A stretch of DNA of 64,000 nt from assembly GCF_001298735.1 (NCBI RefSeq), contig NZ_CYSP01000006.1, positions 186,001-250,000 of the forward strand. The letters run 5' to 3'. The DNA comes from Propionispora sp. 2/2-37. Its GTDB lineage: Bacteria > Bacillota > Negativicutes > Propionisporales > Propionisporaceae. This document shows, one piece after another, positions 25,367 through 35,000 of the stretch; the stretch's first letter is position 1; each line of letters starts with the position of its first letter. Below the pieces are notes generated by a model. The model ran no database searches. It was not told the origin of the DNA and worked only from the letters and a program-made list of their open reading frames with translations. A program made the position numbers and the translations under genes.

Positions 25367-26311
25367 ATGGGTAAAATTGCATTTGTATTTCCCGGTCAGG
25401 GATCGCAAACCGTTGGCATGGGGCAGGAACTTTACAATCGTTTTGATGCTGCTAAAAAGGTTTTTACAGCAGCTGATGAGGCGTTAGGGTTTTCCATAAC
25501 CGGAATGTGCTTCGACGGACCGGAGGAGGAATTGCGCAAAACCTTTAATACACAACCTGCCATTTTGACGGTTAGTGTGGCTTGTTATGAGGTTCTAAAA
25601 GAGCATGGCCTTCAAGCTGATATTGTTGCCGGTCATAGTCTGGGTGAGTATTCAGCACTGGTGGCGGCCGGTTCGCTGTCGTTTAGCGATGCCGTAAGAT
25701 TGGTCCGCAAACGCGGGCAGTATATGCAGGAAGCCGTTCCTCTGGGAAAAGGTGCAATGGCGGCCATATTAGGCCTTGACCGTGCGTCGGTAGTTGAAGT
25801 TTGCAGCCGGATTCAAGAGGCTGGGGGAGCCGTCCAGGCAGTTAACTTTAATTGTCCCGGGCAGATTGTTATTGCCGGTACAGTGGGGGCAGTGGAAAAA
25901 GCCGCCGAGCAGTTAAAAGAAAAAGGGGCAAAACGTGCAGTTATGCTGCCGGTAAGCGCTCCGTTCCATAGTACATTGATGCAGCCGGCAGCAGAAAAAT
26001 TGGCGGCAGAACTGGATAAAGTCACTGTGCGGGATGCGTTCGTCCCTCTTGTTGCCAATGTTGACGGACAGATTGTCACGCAGGGCAATCGGATTAAAGA
26101 ATTACTGGTTAAACAGGCGGCAAGTCCTGTGAAGTGGGAAGATTGCGTGGCTCAGATGGTGGCTTTTGGTGCGACGGAGTTTGTAGAAGCCGGTCCGGGC
26201 AAGGTACTGACAGGATTTACTAAAAAAATCGCCAAAGAGGTCACTAACTTAAATATAGAAGACCTTGCCTCTTTAGAAAAAACCCTTGATTATTTCAGGG
26301 AGGTTCGTTAA
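25367..26311 (+). CDS. fabD: Malonyl-CoA:ACP transacylase
   Basis: 314 residues. Loads malonyl groups onto ACP. FVFPGQGSQTVGMGQELYN at the start, QPAILTVSVACYEVL, nucleophile Ser in VAGHSLGEYSALVAAGSL, catalytic His in PVSAPFHSTLM, and EAGPGKVLTGF near the end. ATG 25367 follows GGGGGGAAG; a TTG directly before it is a less likely start. Confidence 0.96.
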   Translation: MGKIAFVFPGQGSQTVGMGQELYNRFDAAKKVFTAADEALGFSITGMCFDGPEEELRKTFNTQPAILTVSVACYEVLKEHGLQADIVAGHSLGEYSALVAAGSLSFSDAVRLVRKRGQYMQEAVPLGKGAMAAILGLDRASVVEVCSRIQEAGGAVQAVNFNCPGQIVIAGTVGAVEKAAEQLKEKGAKRAVMLPVSAPFHSTLMQPAAEKLAAELDKVTVRDAFVPLVANVDGQIVTQGNRIKELLVKQAASPVKWEDCVAQMVAFGATEFVEAGPGKVLTGFTKKIAKEVTNLNIEDLASLEKTLDYFREVR

Positions 26312-26312
26312 A

Positions 26313-27056
26313 ATGCTTTTAGATCATAAAGTGGCAATTATTACCGGAGCTTCCCGTGGTATCGGTCGTGCTGTGGCTTTGACACTGGCGGGAGCCGGGG
26401 CTAAAATTGTCATTAATTACGCTGGCAATGAGAAGGCAGCTCGGGAAGTAGAGGAACAGGTTGTTGCACAAGGCGGTGAGGCGCTGGTTGTACAGGCCGA
26501 TGTTTCCCGAATGAACGATGTTGAAAAGCTGGTTGAACAGACTACGGAACGGTTTGGCCGCATTGATATTCTGGTAAACAATGCTGGTATCACCAAGGAT
26601 AATTTACTTATGCGAATGAAGGAAGAAGACTGGGATGCTGTTATAAATACCAATTTGAAGGGAATTTTTAATTGTACAAAAGTAATTTCGCGTGTTATGA
26701 TGAAACAGCGTAGCGGCAAAATAGTTAATATGAGTTCTGTTGTCGGACTGATAGGTAATACCGGACAAGCAAATTATGCGGCTGCAAAAGCCGGTGTCCT
26801 GGGTTTCACTAAGTCTATGGCTAGAGAACTGGCTTCGCGTGGAATTACTGTCAACGCTGTTGCGCCGGGATTTATCGCCACGGATATGACTGCTGTTTTA
26901 TCAGAGCAGGTAAAAGAGGGCTTGGCAGGCCGGATCCCCTTAGGACGATTGGGGAGTCCGGAGGATGTTGCCTCCGCAGTTTTGTACCTAGTCTCTGATT
27001 CGGCCAATTATATTACCGGTCAAACTTTACATGTTGACGGCGGCATGGTAATGTAA
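26313..27056 (+). CDS. fabG: 3-oxoacyl-ACP reductase
   Basis: 247 residues. NADPH-dependent SDR. Cofactor loop [40 protein letters not shown], catalytic Ser in [11 protein letters not shown] and [22 protein letters not shown], and C-terminus [19 protein letters not shown] lies 8 bases before ATG 26313. Confidence 0.96.
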   Translation: MLLDHKVAIITGASRGIGRAVALTLAGAGAKIVINYAGNEKAAREVEEQVVAQGGEALVVQADVSRMNDVEKLVEQTTERFGRIDILVNNAGITKDNLLMRMKEEDWDAVINTNLKGIFNCTKVISRVMMKQRSGKIVNMSSVVGLIGNTGQANYAAAKAGVLGFTKSMARELASRGITVNAVAPGFIATDMTAVLSEQVKEGLAGRIPLGRLGSPEDVASAVLYLVSDSANYITGQTLHVDGGMVM

Positions 27057-27112
27057 CAGATGTGTATTTTTTATTCTTCTTGTATATAATTTTGGAAGGA
27101 GGTGAATTTATC

Positions 27113-27349
27113 ATGACAACTTTCGATAAAGTAAAAGAAATCGTGGTTGAACAACTGGGTGTTGATGAAGCTGACGTTGCTATGGATTCCACTTTTATTG
27201 ATGATTTGGGTGCAGATTCTTTGGACATTGTTGAATTGATTATGGCTTTTGAAGAGGAATTTAATGTTGAAATTCCTGATGAAATAGCTGAGAAAATCAA
27301 AACAGTAAAAGATGCTGTGGGGTACATAGAACAGGAGAAGCAAGGTTAA
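27113..27349 (+). CDS. acpP: Acyl carrier protein
   Basis: 78 residues, acidic, four helices. The phosphopantetheine serine is in [19 protein letters not shown]. Very strong AAGGAGGTGA site. A TTGTATATAAT stretch upstream (27080-27090) may give extra promoter activity, which would suit ACP's high demand; a terminator follows, with probable read-through or a new start for the next genes. Confidence 0.97.
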   Translation: MTTFDKVKEIVVEQLGVDEADVAMDSTFIDDLGADSLDIVELIMAFEEEFNVEIPDEIAEKIKTVKDAVGYIEQEKQG

Positions 27350-27370
27350 AAGTATTACCTGTTCAAAATG

Positions 27371-27402
27371 GAAGTCCCGTGAAACAGTTCGCGGGACTTT
27401 CT
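27371..27402 (+). terminator. acpP terminator / attenuator
   Basis: AAGTCCCGTGAA / TTCGCGGGACTT 12-bp stem (one G-U), loop ACAG, followed by TCTT. Confidence 0.8.
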
Positions 27403-27435
27403 TAAAGGTAATGCGTGAATGGAGGAGTTATTGCT

Positions 27436-28383
27436 TTGAAACTTCCAGAGCTAAAAATTGGCAACTTGGTTGCAAAGGTACCTATTATTCAAGGTGGGAT
27501 GGCAATTCGGATATCGACTTCACGGTTGGCTGCTGCTGTGGCGGAGGCTGGCGGTGTAGGTCTTATTGCTGCTTCAGGTATGAGTTTTGACGAACTGCGT
27601 CAGGAAATTCGTACAGCCCGGTCACTTACTAAAGGAATTATTGGTATCAATATTATGGTTGCTGCGCGGCAGTTTGCCCAGATTGTAAAGACTGCCATTG
27701 ACGAGGGAATTGACTTAGTTGTTGCGGGTGCGGGTTTTTCACGTGATGTTTTCGGTTTTGGAAAGGAATCAGGAACGCCGATTGTTGCTATGGTTTCATC
27801 GGTAAAAGCGGCTAGACTGGCTGAAAGATTAGGTGCTGCTGCTGTTGTGGTTGAAGGGAAAGAAGCAGGTGGACATCTTGGTACAAATCAGTCGATGCGG
27901 GTGTTATTACCGGATATAAAAAAAGCAGTCAAAATCCCTGTTATTGGTGCCGGTGGCGTCATTAGCGGGAAAGATATAGTGGAAGTTATAAAGCTGGGAG
28001 CCGATGGGGTACAAATGGGGACCCGATTTGCGGCAAGTGAGGAATCTAATGCCGCTCCGGCACTGAAAGAGTTTTATCTAAAAGCCAAACATGAAGATGT
28101 TGTTTTAATTAAGAGTCCTGTGGGATTGCCCGGGCAAGCGATAAATAATTCTTTTGCAAAGAAAATAATTGAAGGTACTGCGCCTCTTCCCGTTACTTGT
28201 GATGCCTGCCTTAAGCACTGTTCGAAAAGTTTTTGTATTATTAAAGCTTTGATTCGTGCCCAGCAGGGTGACGTGGAAAATGGACTGGTGTTTACTGGCG
28301 AGTACATTCATCGAATAGAGGAAATACTTTCTGTTAAAGAAATTTTTAACAGACTGCTTGCAGAAGTAGCAGAACTGGATTAA
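27436..28383 (+). CDS. FabK/nitronate monooxygenase-like flavoprotein with Cys-rich insert
   Basis: 315 residues. A second FMN barrel of the FabK/NMO family: VPIIQGGMAIRISTSRLAAA, GIIGINIMVAARQFAQIV, VVAGAGFSRDVFGF, VVEGKEAGGHLG, IPVIGAGGVISGKDIVEVI and GVQMGTRFAAS. Unlike the upstream fabK it carries a cysteine-rich segment TCDACLKHCSKSFCIIKALI near the C-terminus, seen in a subgroup of NMO-like proteins. TTG at 27436 with GGAGGA is favoured over GTG 27415. Its place between acpP and fabF suggests a lipid-related reductase, but the substrate is not proven. Confidence 0.82.
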   Translation: MKLPELKIGNLVAKVPIIQGGMAIRISTSRLAAAVAEAGGVGLIAASGMSFDELRQEIRTARSLTKGIIGINIMVAARQFAQIVKTAIDEGIDLVVAGAGFSRDVFGFGKESGTPIVAMVSSVKAARLAERLGAAAVVVEGKEAGGHLGTNQSMRVLLPDIKKAVKIPVIGAGGVISGKDIVEVIKLGADGVQMGTRFAASEESNAAPALKEFYLKAKHEDVVLIKSPVGLPGQAINNSFAKKIIEGTAPLPVTCDACLKHCSKSFCIIKALIRAQQGDVENGLVFTGEYIHRIEEILSVKEIFNRLLAEVAELD

Positions 28384-28416
28384 GTCGTGAGAAGAGAATA
28401 TAGTGAGGTGAAGGAT

Positions 28417-29658
28417 TTGAAAAAGCGAGTCGTAATTACGGGATTAGGGGCTATATCACCGGTAGGTATCGGCAAAGAGGAATTCTGGAATGCTATATTG
28501 GCCGGTAAATGTGGTATTGGCCGAATCTCCCGCTTTGATCCGACTGAATACTCTACACAAATTGCCGGAGAAGTGAAAGATTTTGATCCGGTTAACTATA
28601 TTGATAAAAAAGAAGCCAAACGTATGGATCGTGCCACACAGTTTGCCATTGCGGCAACTAAACTGGCTTTTGAAGATGCAAAAATCGATCTGGAAGCTGA
28701 GGACCGTACCCGGGTTGGCACATTAATCGGCACCGGCATCGGCGGCATTGAGACATTGCATGAGCAGTATAAGATTTTGTTTGAAAAAGGGCCCAACCGG
28801 GTCAGCCCGTTTTTTGTACCGATGATGATCGGAAATATGGTTGCCGGACAGACGTCTATTACCTTTGGGTTGCAGGGACCTAACAGCTGTGTGGTCACTG
28901 CCTGTGCAACTGGGACTAACGCGGTTGGCGATGCTTTTAGAATTATCCAGCGCGGCGATGCCGATGTTATGGTCGCTGGCGGGACGGAAGCAGCCATATC
29001 ACCGGCCGCGGTAGCTGGTTTTTGTTCGATGAAGGCCATGTCTACACGGAATGATGAACCGGAAAAAGCCTCCCGCCCGTTTGAGAAGGATCGTGACGGT
29101 TTTGTTATGGGAGAGGGTGCCGGTATTGTCGTCTTGGAATCCCTGGAACATGCGCTGAGCCGAGGCGCGCATATTTACGCGGAAATAGCCGGTTATGGTT
29201 ATAATGCGGATGCCTATCATATTACCGCTCCTGCTCCGGAAGGAGTTCAACAGGCAAAATGCATGGAAATGGCCTTAAGGGATGCAGGCTTGAAACCGGA
29301 AGAAGCCGATTATATTAATGCCCACGGCACATCTACACCGCTTAACGATAAAAATGAAACGTTGGCAATTAAATCATTGTTTGGAAAACATGCTTATGAC
29401 ATGGCGGTAAGCTCCATTAAATCGATGACCGGGCATCTGTTGGGAGCGGCCGGTGGTATTGAGTGCATTGCGACGGCGCTGACAATAGCAGATGATATTA
29501 TTCCGCCAACCATTAATTATGATACTCCTGATCCGGAACTGGATTTGGATTATGTCCCTAATGAAGCACGCTCCCGTGTTGTGAATGTAGCCTTATCAAA
29601 CTCGTTTGGGTTTGGCGGGCATAATGCCACTATATTGCTTAAAAAGTATCAGGCATAA
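28417..29658 (+). CDS. fabF: 3-oxoacyl-ACP synthase II
   Basis: 413 residues. Chain-elongating condensing enzyme. [20 protein letters not shown], Cys in [17 protein letters not shown], and the two histidines in [14 protein letters not shown] and [16 protein letters not shown], then [18 protein letters not shown] at the end. TTG 28417 has GAGGTGA 6 bases upstream and gives the usual start [12 protein letters not shown] 28408 is an alternative. Confidence 0.95.
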   Translation: MKKRVVITGLGAISPVGIGKEEFWNAILAGKCGIGRISRFDPTEYSTQIAGEVKDFDPVNYIDKKEAKRMDRATQFAIAATKLAFEDAKIDLEAEDRTRVGTLIGTGIGGIETLHEQYKILFEKGPNRVSPFFVPMMIGNMVAGQTSITFGLQGPNSCVVTACATGTNAVGDAFRIIQRGDADVMVAGGTEAAISPAAVAGFCSMKAMSTRNDEPEKASRPFEKDRDGFVMGEGAGIVVLESLEHALSRGAHIYAEIAGYGYNADAYHITAPAPEGVQQAKCMEMALRDAGLKPEEADYINAHGTSTPLNDKNETLAIKSLFGKHAYDMAVSSIKSMTGHLLGAAGGIECIATALTIADDIIPPTINYDTPDPELDLDYVPNEARSRVVNVALSNSFGFGGHNATILLKKYQA

Positions 29659-29662
29659 ATCC

Positions 29663-30397
29663 ATGAAAAGTATGTTGGATAAAGGCCGTATGCAGGCATT
29701 GGCTGCATTAAGCGGTACATTAGGGGTCCACTTTAATGAGATTTCCTTGTTAAATCAAGCGCTTATCCATACGTCTTTTGCCAATGAAAATAAGCATGCG
29801 GGTGTCATGCACAATGAACGGCTGGAATTTTTAGGCGATGCTGTACTGGATTTAGTGATTAGCCAGTTTTTATTCAACCGTTTTCCTCAACTGACTGAGG
29901 GTGAGTTGACCAAGGCCAGAGCGGTTATCGTTTGCGAGCCTACACTGGCCCGCCATGCGGCCAGGCTGTCGATTGGCAGATATCTCCTGCTGGGCAAGGG
30001 CGAGCTGAGCTCCGGCGGGCGTGAGCGTATTTCTATTTTAGCCGACTCATTTGAAGCTATTATCGGTGCGGTTTATCTCGACGGAGGTTTTGCTGAAGTT
30101 TCCCGATTTGTGTTGCGGCAGTTGCAGGATGAATTAACGTTGGTTGAGCAGGGACAATATAGTAAGGATTATAAAACCCTGTTGCAGGAGGCCGTTCAGA
30201 AGCATAATGACAGCAAGATTGTCTATGAGATTATTGGGGAGCAGGGACCTGATCATGATAAAGTTTTCCAGGTGGCGGTCTGTGTTAATGAGCAAATGTT
30301 GGGCAATGGTACGGGTAAGAGTAAGAAAGAAGCAGAGCAGTTTGCGGCTAAAGAGGCATTGGTAAAACTCAATATCATCCATGATAAACAAGAATAA
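29663..30397 (+). CDS. rnc: Ribonuclease III
   Basis: 244 residues. Endonuclease domain with the signature HNERLEFLGDAVLDLVISQF, GELTKARAVIV, ILADSFEAIIGAVYLDGG (catalytic Asp/Glu), then a dsRNA-binding domain (about 170-238: DYKTLLQEAVQKHN ... GTGKSKKEAEQFAAKEAL). It processes rRNA and other double-stranded RNA. Starts 5 bases after fabF; the rnc-smc-ftsY order is that of B. subtilis. Confidence 0.96.
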   Translation: MKSMLDKGRMQALAALSGTLGVHFNEISLLNQALIHTSFANENKHAGVMHNERLEFLGDAVLDLVISQFLFNRFPQLTEGELTKARAVIVCEPTLARHAARLSIGRYLLLGKGELSSGGRERISILADSFEAIIGAVYLDGGFAEVSRFVLRQLQDELTLVEQGQYSKDYKTLLQEAVQKHNDSKIVYEIIGEQGPDHDKVFQVAVCVNEQMLGNGTGKSKKEAEQFAAKEALVKLNIIHDKQE

Positions 30398-30420
30398 AGG
30401 GCGGCCGGAGGGCCGCCCTT
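30397..30420. repeat. Perfect GC-rich hairpin after rnc
   Basis: AAGGGCGGCC / GGCCGCCCTT, 10-bp perfect arms around GGAG, starting within the stop codon. No T tract, so it more likely protects the rnc mRNA end or is an RNase III-type site than a full terminator. Confidence 0.7.
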
Positions 30421-30470
30421 GCTTAGCTGTAAGATTCACGAAATGTAATTTGCAGAGAAGGAAGATCCGC

Positions 30471-31529
30471 ATGAAGCACTATATTATTCCTGTTTTTATT
30501 CCCCATTATGGCTGCAGGCACCGGTGCATATTTTGCAATCAAAAGAAAATTACCGGCGGAGTGGTAACGACAGAGATAAGCGGGGAGGACGTTGAGCAGA
30601 TCATCAATGAGCATATCCTTAGGATTGACCGGCCACGGCATATTGAGCTGGCTTTTTATGGAGGCAGTTTCACCGCACTGCCGCTTGAATACCAACGTCA
30701 ATTGCTAAACCCGGCCTTTAAGGCATTGCAAAAGGGCCGCATTCACACCATACGCTTATCGACCCGTCCGGATGCAATTGACCGAAGCATAGTAGAACAG
30801 TTATGTGCTTTTGGTGTAAGCATAGTGGAACTGGGGGCACAGTCCCTGGAAGATTCCATTCTGCAAAAGGCAGCGCGGGGGCACACCTATCAGGATATTG
30901 AAAAAGCCGTTGCCCTGCTTGACGCCGCCGATTTACAATGTGGCTTGCAGCTTATGCTGGGATTACCGGGAGAGGACTGGCGCAGCTTGACCCGGACAGC
31001 CGGCAGGCTGCTGCGGCTGCAGCCTGCTATGGTTAGGATCTATCCTACCCTGGTTATTGCCGATACCCATCTGGCTGTATTATATCAACGCAAACAGTAT
31101 ATTCCCTTGACTTTGGCGGAGGCGATAAAACGCGCAGCTTTTGTCAAACTTATATGTGAGCAAAATCAGATTCCGGTCATTCGCGTTGGCCTGCAGGCCA
31201 GTGAAGAATTATCCAGCCGGGATACGGTGCTGTCCGGCCCTTATCATCCGGCCTTTGGCGAAATGGTAGATTCCTATCTCTTCCAGCTTATGTTTCAAAA
31301 ATTTGCCGTCGGCAATGAACTTACCAACAAACAGATTGTAATTTGTCATCATCCCAAGGACCATTCAAAAGTACGGGGGAATCGCAATCATAATTTGATG
31401 CAATGGAAGTCTGAGTATGCCTGTCAGGAGATTTCGTTATTTCCAGATGGAGAAAAAACCGGCGAACTCTTCATCCAATATGAGGGACTGTCTTATTGTA
31501 TTAATAAGAGCATGCTCTATTGTATTTAA
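30471..31529 (+). CDS. Radical SAM protein, Elp3-like N-terminal type
   Basis: 352 residues. The 4Fe-4S motif is Cys15-x3-Cys19-x2-Cys22 in HYGCRHRCIFCNQ. Further radical-SAM signs: LAFYGGSFTALPLEYQ (GGSFT), TIRLSTRPDAIDRSIVEQL and GLQLMLGLPGEDWRS. The architecture resembles the radical SAM part of Elp3/HemN-like proteins without the acetyltransferase domain. It regularly sits beside rnc and smc in Negativicutes and Clostridia; the substrate is unknown. ATG 30471 gives the expected MKHYIIPVFIPHYGC start. Confidence 0.82.
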   Translation: MKHYIIPVFIPHYGCRHRCIFCNQKKITGGVVTTEISGEDVEQIINEHILRIDRPRHIELAFYGGSFTALPLEYQRQLLNPAFKALQKGRIHTIRLSTRPDAIDRSIVEQLCAFGVSIVELGAQSLEDSILQKAARGHTYQDIEKAVALLDAADLQCGLQLMLGLPGEDWRSLTRTAGRLLRLQPAMVRIYPTLVIADTHLAVLYQRKQYIPLTLAEAIKRAAFVKLICEQNQIPVIRVGLQASEELSSRDTVLSGPYHPAFGEMVDSYLFQLMFQKFAVGNELTNKQIVICHHPKDHSKVRGNRNHNLMQWKSEYACQEISLFPDGEKTGELFIQYEGLSYCINKSMLYCI

Positions 31530-31536
31530 TGATAAA

Positions 31537-31564
31537 AAAGGAATTTTTAGGAAAGAGATTGAAT
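31537..31564 (+). promoter_or_regulatory. Sigma-H-type promoter of spoVS
   Basis: AAAGGAATT (31537-31545) - 12 bp - ATTGAAT (31558-31564) fits the sigma-H consensus RnAGGAwWW-N11-12-RnnGAAT in every fixed base. spoVS is sigma-H-dependent in B. subtilis, so the match and the target agree. Confidence 0.75.
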
Positions 31565-31632
31565 ATCTTAAAGTGTATCACCTGGCAATACGTTACAGAA
31601 CGCCCCGATACTATTACAGGGAGGGTATATTT

Positions 31633-31893
31633 ATGGAAATCCTTAAAGTATCCGCACAATCAAATCCTAAATCAGTAGCAGGTGCTCTGGCTGCCGTACT
31701 TAGAGAAAAACATTCCGCCGAGGTGCAAGCCGTGGGCGCAGGGGCAGTTAACCAAGCCATCAAGGCCATTGCTATATCCAGAGGTTTTGTGGCTCCCAAT
31801 GGAATCGATCTGGTAACCATTCCTGCTTTTGCTGAAATTTCGATTGAGGGGGAAGAACGCACTGCTATCCGTTTTATCGTTGAACCACGGTAA
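31633..31893 (+). CDS. spoVS: Stage V sporulation protein S
   Basis: 86 residues, Alba-like fold: MEILKVSAQSNPKSVAGALA, AVGAGAVNQAIKAIAISRGF, and VTIPAFAEISIEGEERTAIR. A highly conserved small nucleic-acid-binding-like protein needed for proper engulfment and coat formation. GGGAGGG before ATG 31633. Single-gene unit between a sigma-H promoter and a terminator. Confidence 0.96.
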   Translation: MEILKVSAQSNPKSVAGALAAVLREKHSAEVQAVGAGAVNQAIKAIAISRGFVAPNGIDLVTIPAFAEISIEGEERTAIRFIVEPR

Positions 31894-31900
31894 AATGCTG

Positions 31901-31938
31901 AAAAAACCTGTTTGCACTATCTGCAGACAGGTTTTTAG
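31901..31938 (+). terminator. spoVS terminator
   Basis: AAAAACCTGT / ACAGGTTTTT 10-bp stem, extended loop TTGCACTATCTGCAG with its own small inner pairing (TGCA), T5. Confidence 0.9.
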
Positions 31939-32033
31939 TAGTTATGGTTGTCAGGTATCTGCAAGGCATGGTAAAATTTCTCATAGATAAAGTAGTATAG
32001 AGGACAAGTTATGATAATGTGTGGTGAAGATCG

Positions 32034-35000
32034 TTGCTATTGCGTAAGCTGGAAGCATATGGATTTAAATCGTTTGCCGATAAAACGGAAGTGGACTTTG
32101 GGCCGGGAATTACTGTAGTAGTTGGACCTAACGGCAGTGGAAAGAGCAATATATCGGATGCCATTCGCTGGGTTTTAGGTGAGCAGAATATTCGGAATTT
32201 GCGGGGAGCCAAAGCGGAAGATATTATTTTTTCCGGCAGTACCGCACGACGCCCGCTGGGGGTGGCCGAAGTATCGCTGGTTTTTGATAATACGAATGGA
32301 ATATTACCGCTGGATTTTAATGAAGTTACAATTACCCGCCGGGTTTTCCGTTCCGGAGAAAGTGAATATTTTATCAATAAAGCGCATTGCCGTTTAAAGG
32401 ATATTCATGATCTGCTTGCCGATACCGGCCTGGGGCGTGAAGCCATGCCGGTTATCGGACAAAACAAGGTGGATGAGATATTAAATAGCAAACCGGAAGA
32501 GCGGCGCATGATTTTTGAAGATGCAGCCGGGATAACGAAGTATAAGAACCGGAAAAAAGAAGCCTTGCGCAAACTGACAGACACGGAGCAAAATCTTGTA
32601 CGGCTGCAGGATATTATTGCCGAAATTGAAACTCAATTGGGTCCGCTCGCAGAAAGTGCTGCCAAGACAACACGGTATAATGAATTGTATAGTGAGCTTA
32701 CGATCTGCCGTATTACCGTGCTGGTGGACAAACTGACTCAGGCTGAGAAAATGGTGGAAAGTGCTACACTGCAGGAATTGACGTTGCAGGAGGAAGAAGT
32801 GGGGCTTAGTGCTCAACTGGCTTTGGGCGAAACAGAAATTGAGCGGCTGACCGGGCAACTGGCTTCGCTGGATCAAGCTATCAGTTCTGCCGAAGCCATC
32901 GTTCAGCAAAACCAGACCGAATTAGAGCGGTTGGACGGGAAAATGGCTCTGTTGGACGAAAGGATTAATCAGGGAAAACTAAATGATGAGCGGATTCGCC
33001 AAGAATTATTGCAGATTACAGAACAAAAGCAGGAATTGGAAGCAAAACTGCTGCATACAAGGACTTTGTTGCAGGAAAAGGAAAAGCAGGCGCTTATTTT
33101 GGATACGGAATTAGTGCGTAAAAAAGCTGAGTACCAGAACATATTGGACAAGATCCAGCGGCTGGAAACCGAACTAGAAGTCGGTAAGGAAAAGACATTG
33201 GACCATTTGCAGGAATTAGCCGGGCAGCGTAACCAAAAAAGCAGCATTGAACGGGATATGGCCAGATTACTGACTTATCAGAGTGATTTTGCACGTGAAC
33301 TGGAAAACTATGATATCCAATCTATCCAAGTGAAACAGCAAGCGGAAAAAAATCAAACAGAAGTAGAAGAAATCAAAACCCGGTTAGACGATTGGCACAC
33401 GGAGGCCGGGCAGCTTAACCGGGAACGGTTGGAGCTGGAAGAAACCATTAGCAGATTGATGAGCCAGGATAAACAGAATCACAGTAAATTGCAAGAGGCC
33501 GTTTCCAGACATAAAATTCTTATTAACATGCAACGGGAATTTGAAGGTTTTGGGCGCGGCATTAAAAGCATCCTTTATGCGGAAGCACCATGGAAAGCAG
33601 GGCTTTGCGGTGCTGTAGCACAGATTATCCATGTGCCCCAGCAGTATATAACGGCAGTTGAAACCGCTCTTGGGGGCGCTCTGCAGCACATTGTCACCCA
33701 GGATGAGACAACAGCGAAACAAGCCATTGAATTTCTAAAAACACAAAAACTGGGACGGGCTACTTTTTTGCCATTGAGTACTATTCAACCTAGCCGTCCG
33801 CGCGACTATGAGATCCAGGCAGCAAAGCAAACAGGCGGATTAGGCTTTGCTGCCGAAATCGTAACATGTTCAGATGAATACCGTAAAGTCGTTGAATTTT
33901 TACTGGGGCGTACTGTACTTGCTGAGGATATTGATGCAGCATTGCGTATTGCCAGAGAATGTGCTTTTCGCATTAAAATGGTCACTTTGGATGGACAGCA
34001 GGTTAATCCGGGGGGCTCGTTAACCGGAGGGAGCACACAACGCAGGGAAAATAGTTTTTTGAGCCGTGGCAATGAGATCGAAAGGCTGGAACAGGAAATT
34101 CAGAAGATCAGACAAGCGTTAGCCGACACCCAAGCCCAATTAGCCGCCGCCAACGCTGCATTGGAGCAAAATACAGGTAAGGTAACCGCTATGCGGGAGA
34201 AACGGCAGGCCTGTGAAGTACGGCTGGCGGAACTGGCAGTTTATGCCGATAATCTGCACGGAGAACAGGAACGTTTGCGTTTGGCCATGGAGGCGCTTAA
34301 GACAGATATGAAATCCTCCGATGAAGAGAAAAAAGCGTTGGGAAATCGATTAATAGAATGTACTGAACGAATCACTATGCTGGAAAATCGCGATTTTGAG
34401 CATAAGCAGCAAGTAGCGGACTGGCAGCAGCAGTTAAAACAATTGCATGAGACTAGGGAAACCATGAATAATGCGGTTACCGATGTTAAAATTGCTATGA
34501 CCGGGCTGCAGCAGGAAATAAATACGCTACAGATCACTTGCAGTCAGGCGGAAACCGATCAGGAGCTTCAGCACCGGAAGATTCATCAACTGGCAGAAGA
34601 AGTTGAGGCTATCCGGACACAAATCTCCGATTATACTCAAGAATTGGAAAATATTAAAGCGGCGCGGGCCGATAAAGCACGGCAAAGGATAGAACAGACC
34701 GAAGTCAGGGCTGCACGGCAAACAGACAAGCTTACTGTGTTAGCCGAACTGCAGAAACAAGAAAAGACAGTACGGGATATGAGGAAACAGCTTAATGAAG
34801 TTCAAGGTAAGCTGCATGAAATACAGTTGATGGCAACAAAATACAAATATGAGTTTGAGCACTGTCATAAACAACTGGAAGAACAGGGGAAGATGTCGCT
34901 GGAGGAAGCAAAATCAGTGTGCCGGCCAGGACCGGCTGCCGAATTTGCTGTCAAAATCCAAGATCTCGAGCAAGAAATAACGGCCTTAGGTCCGGTGAAT

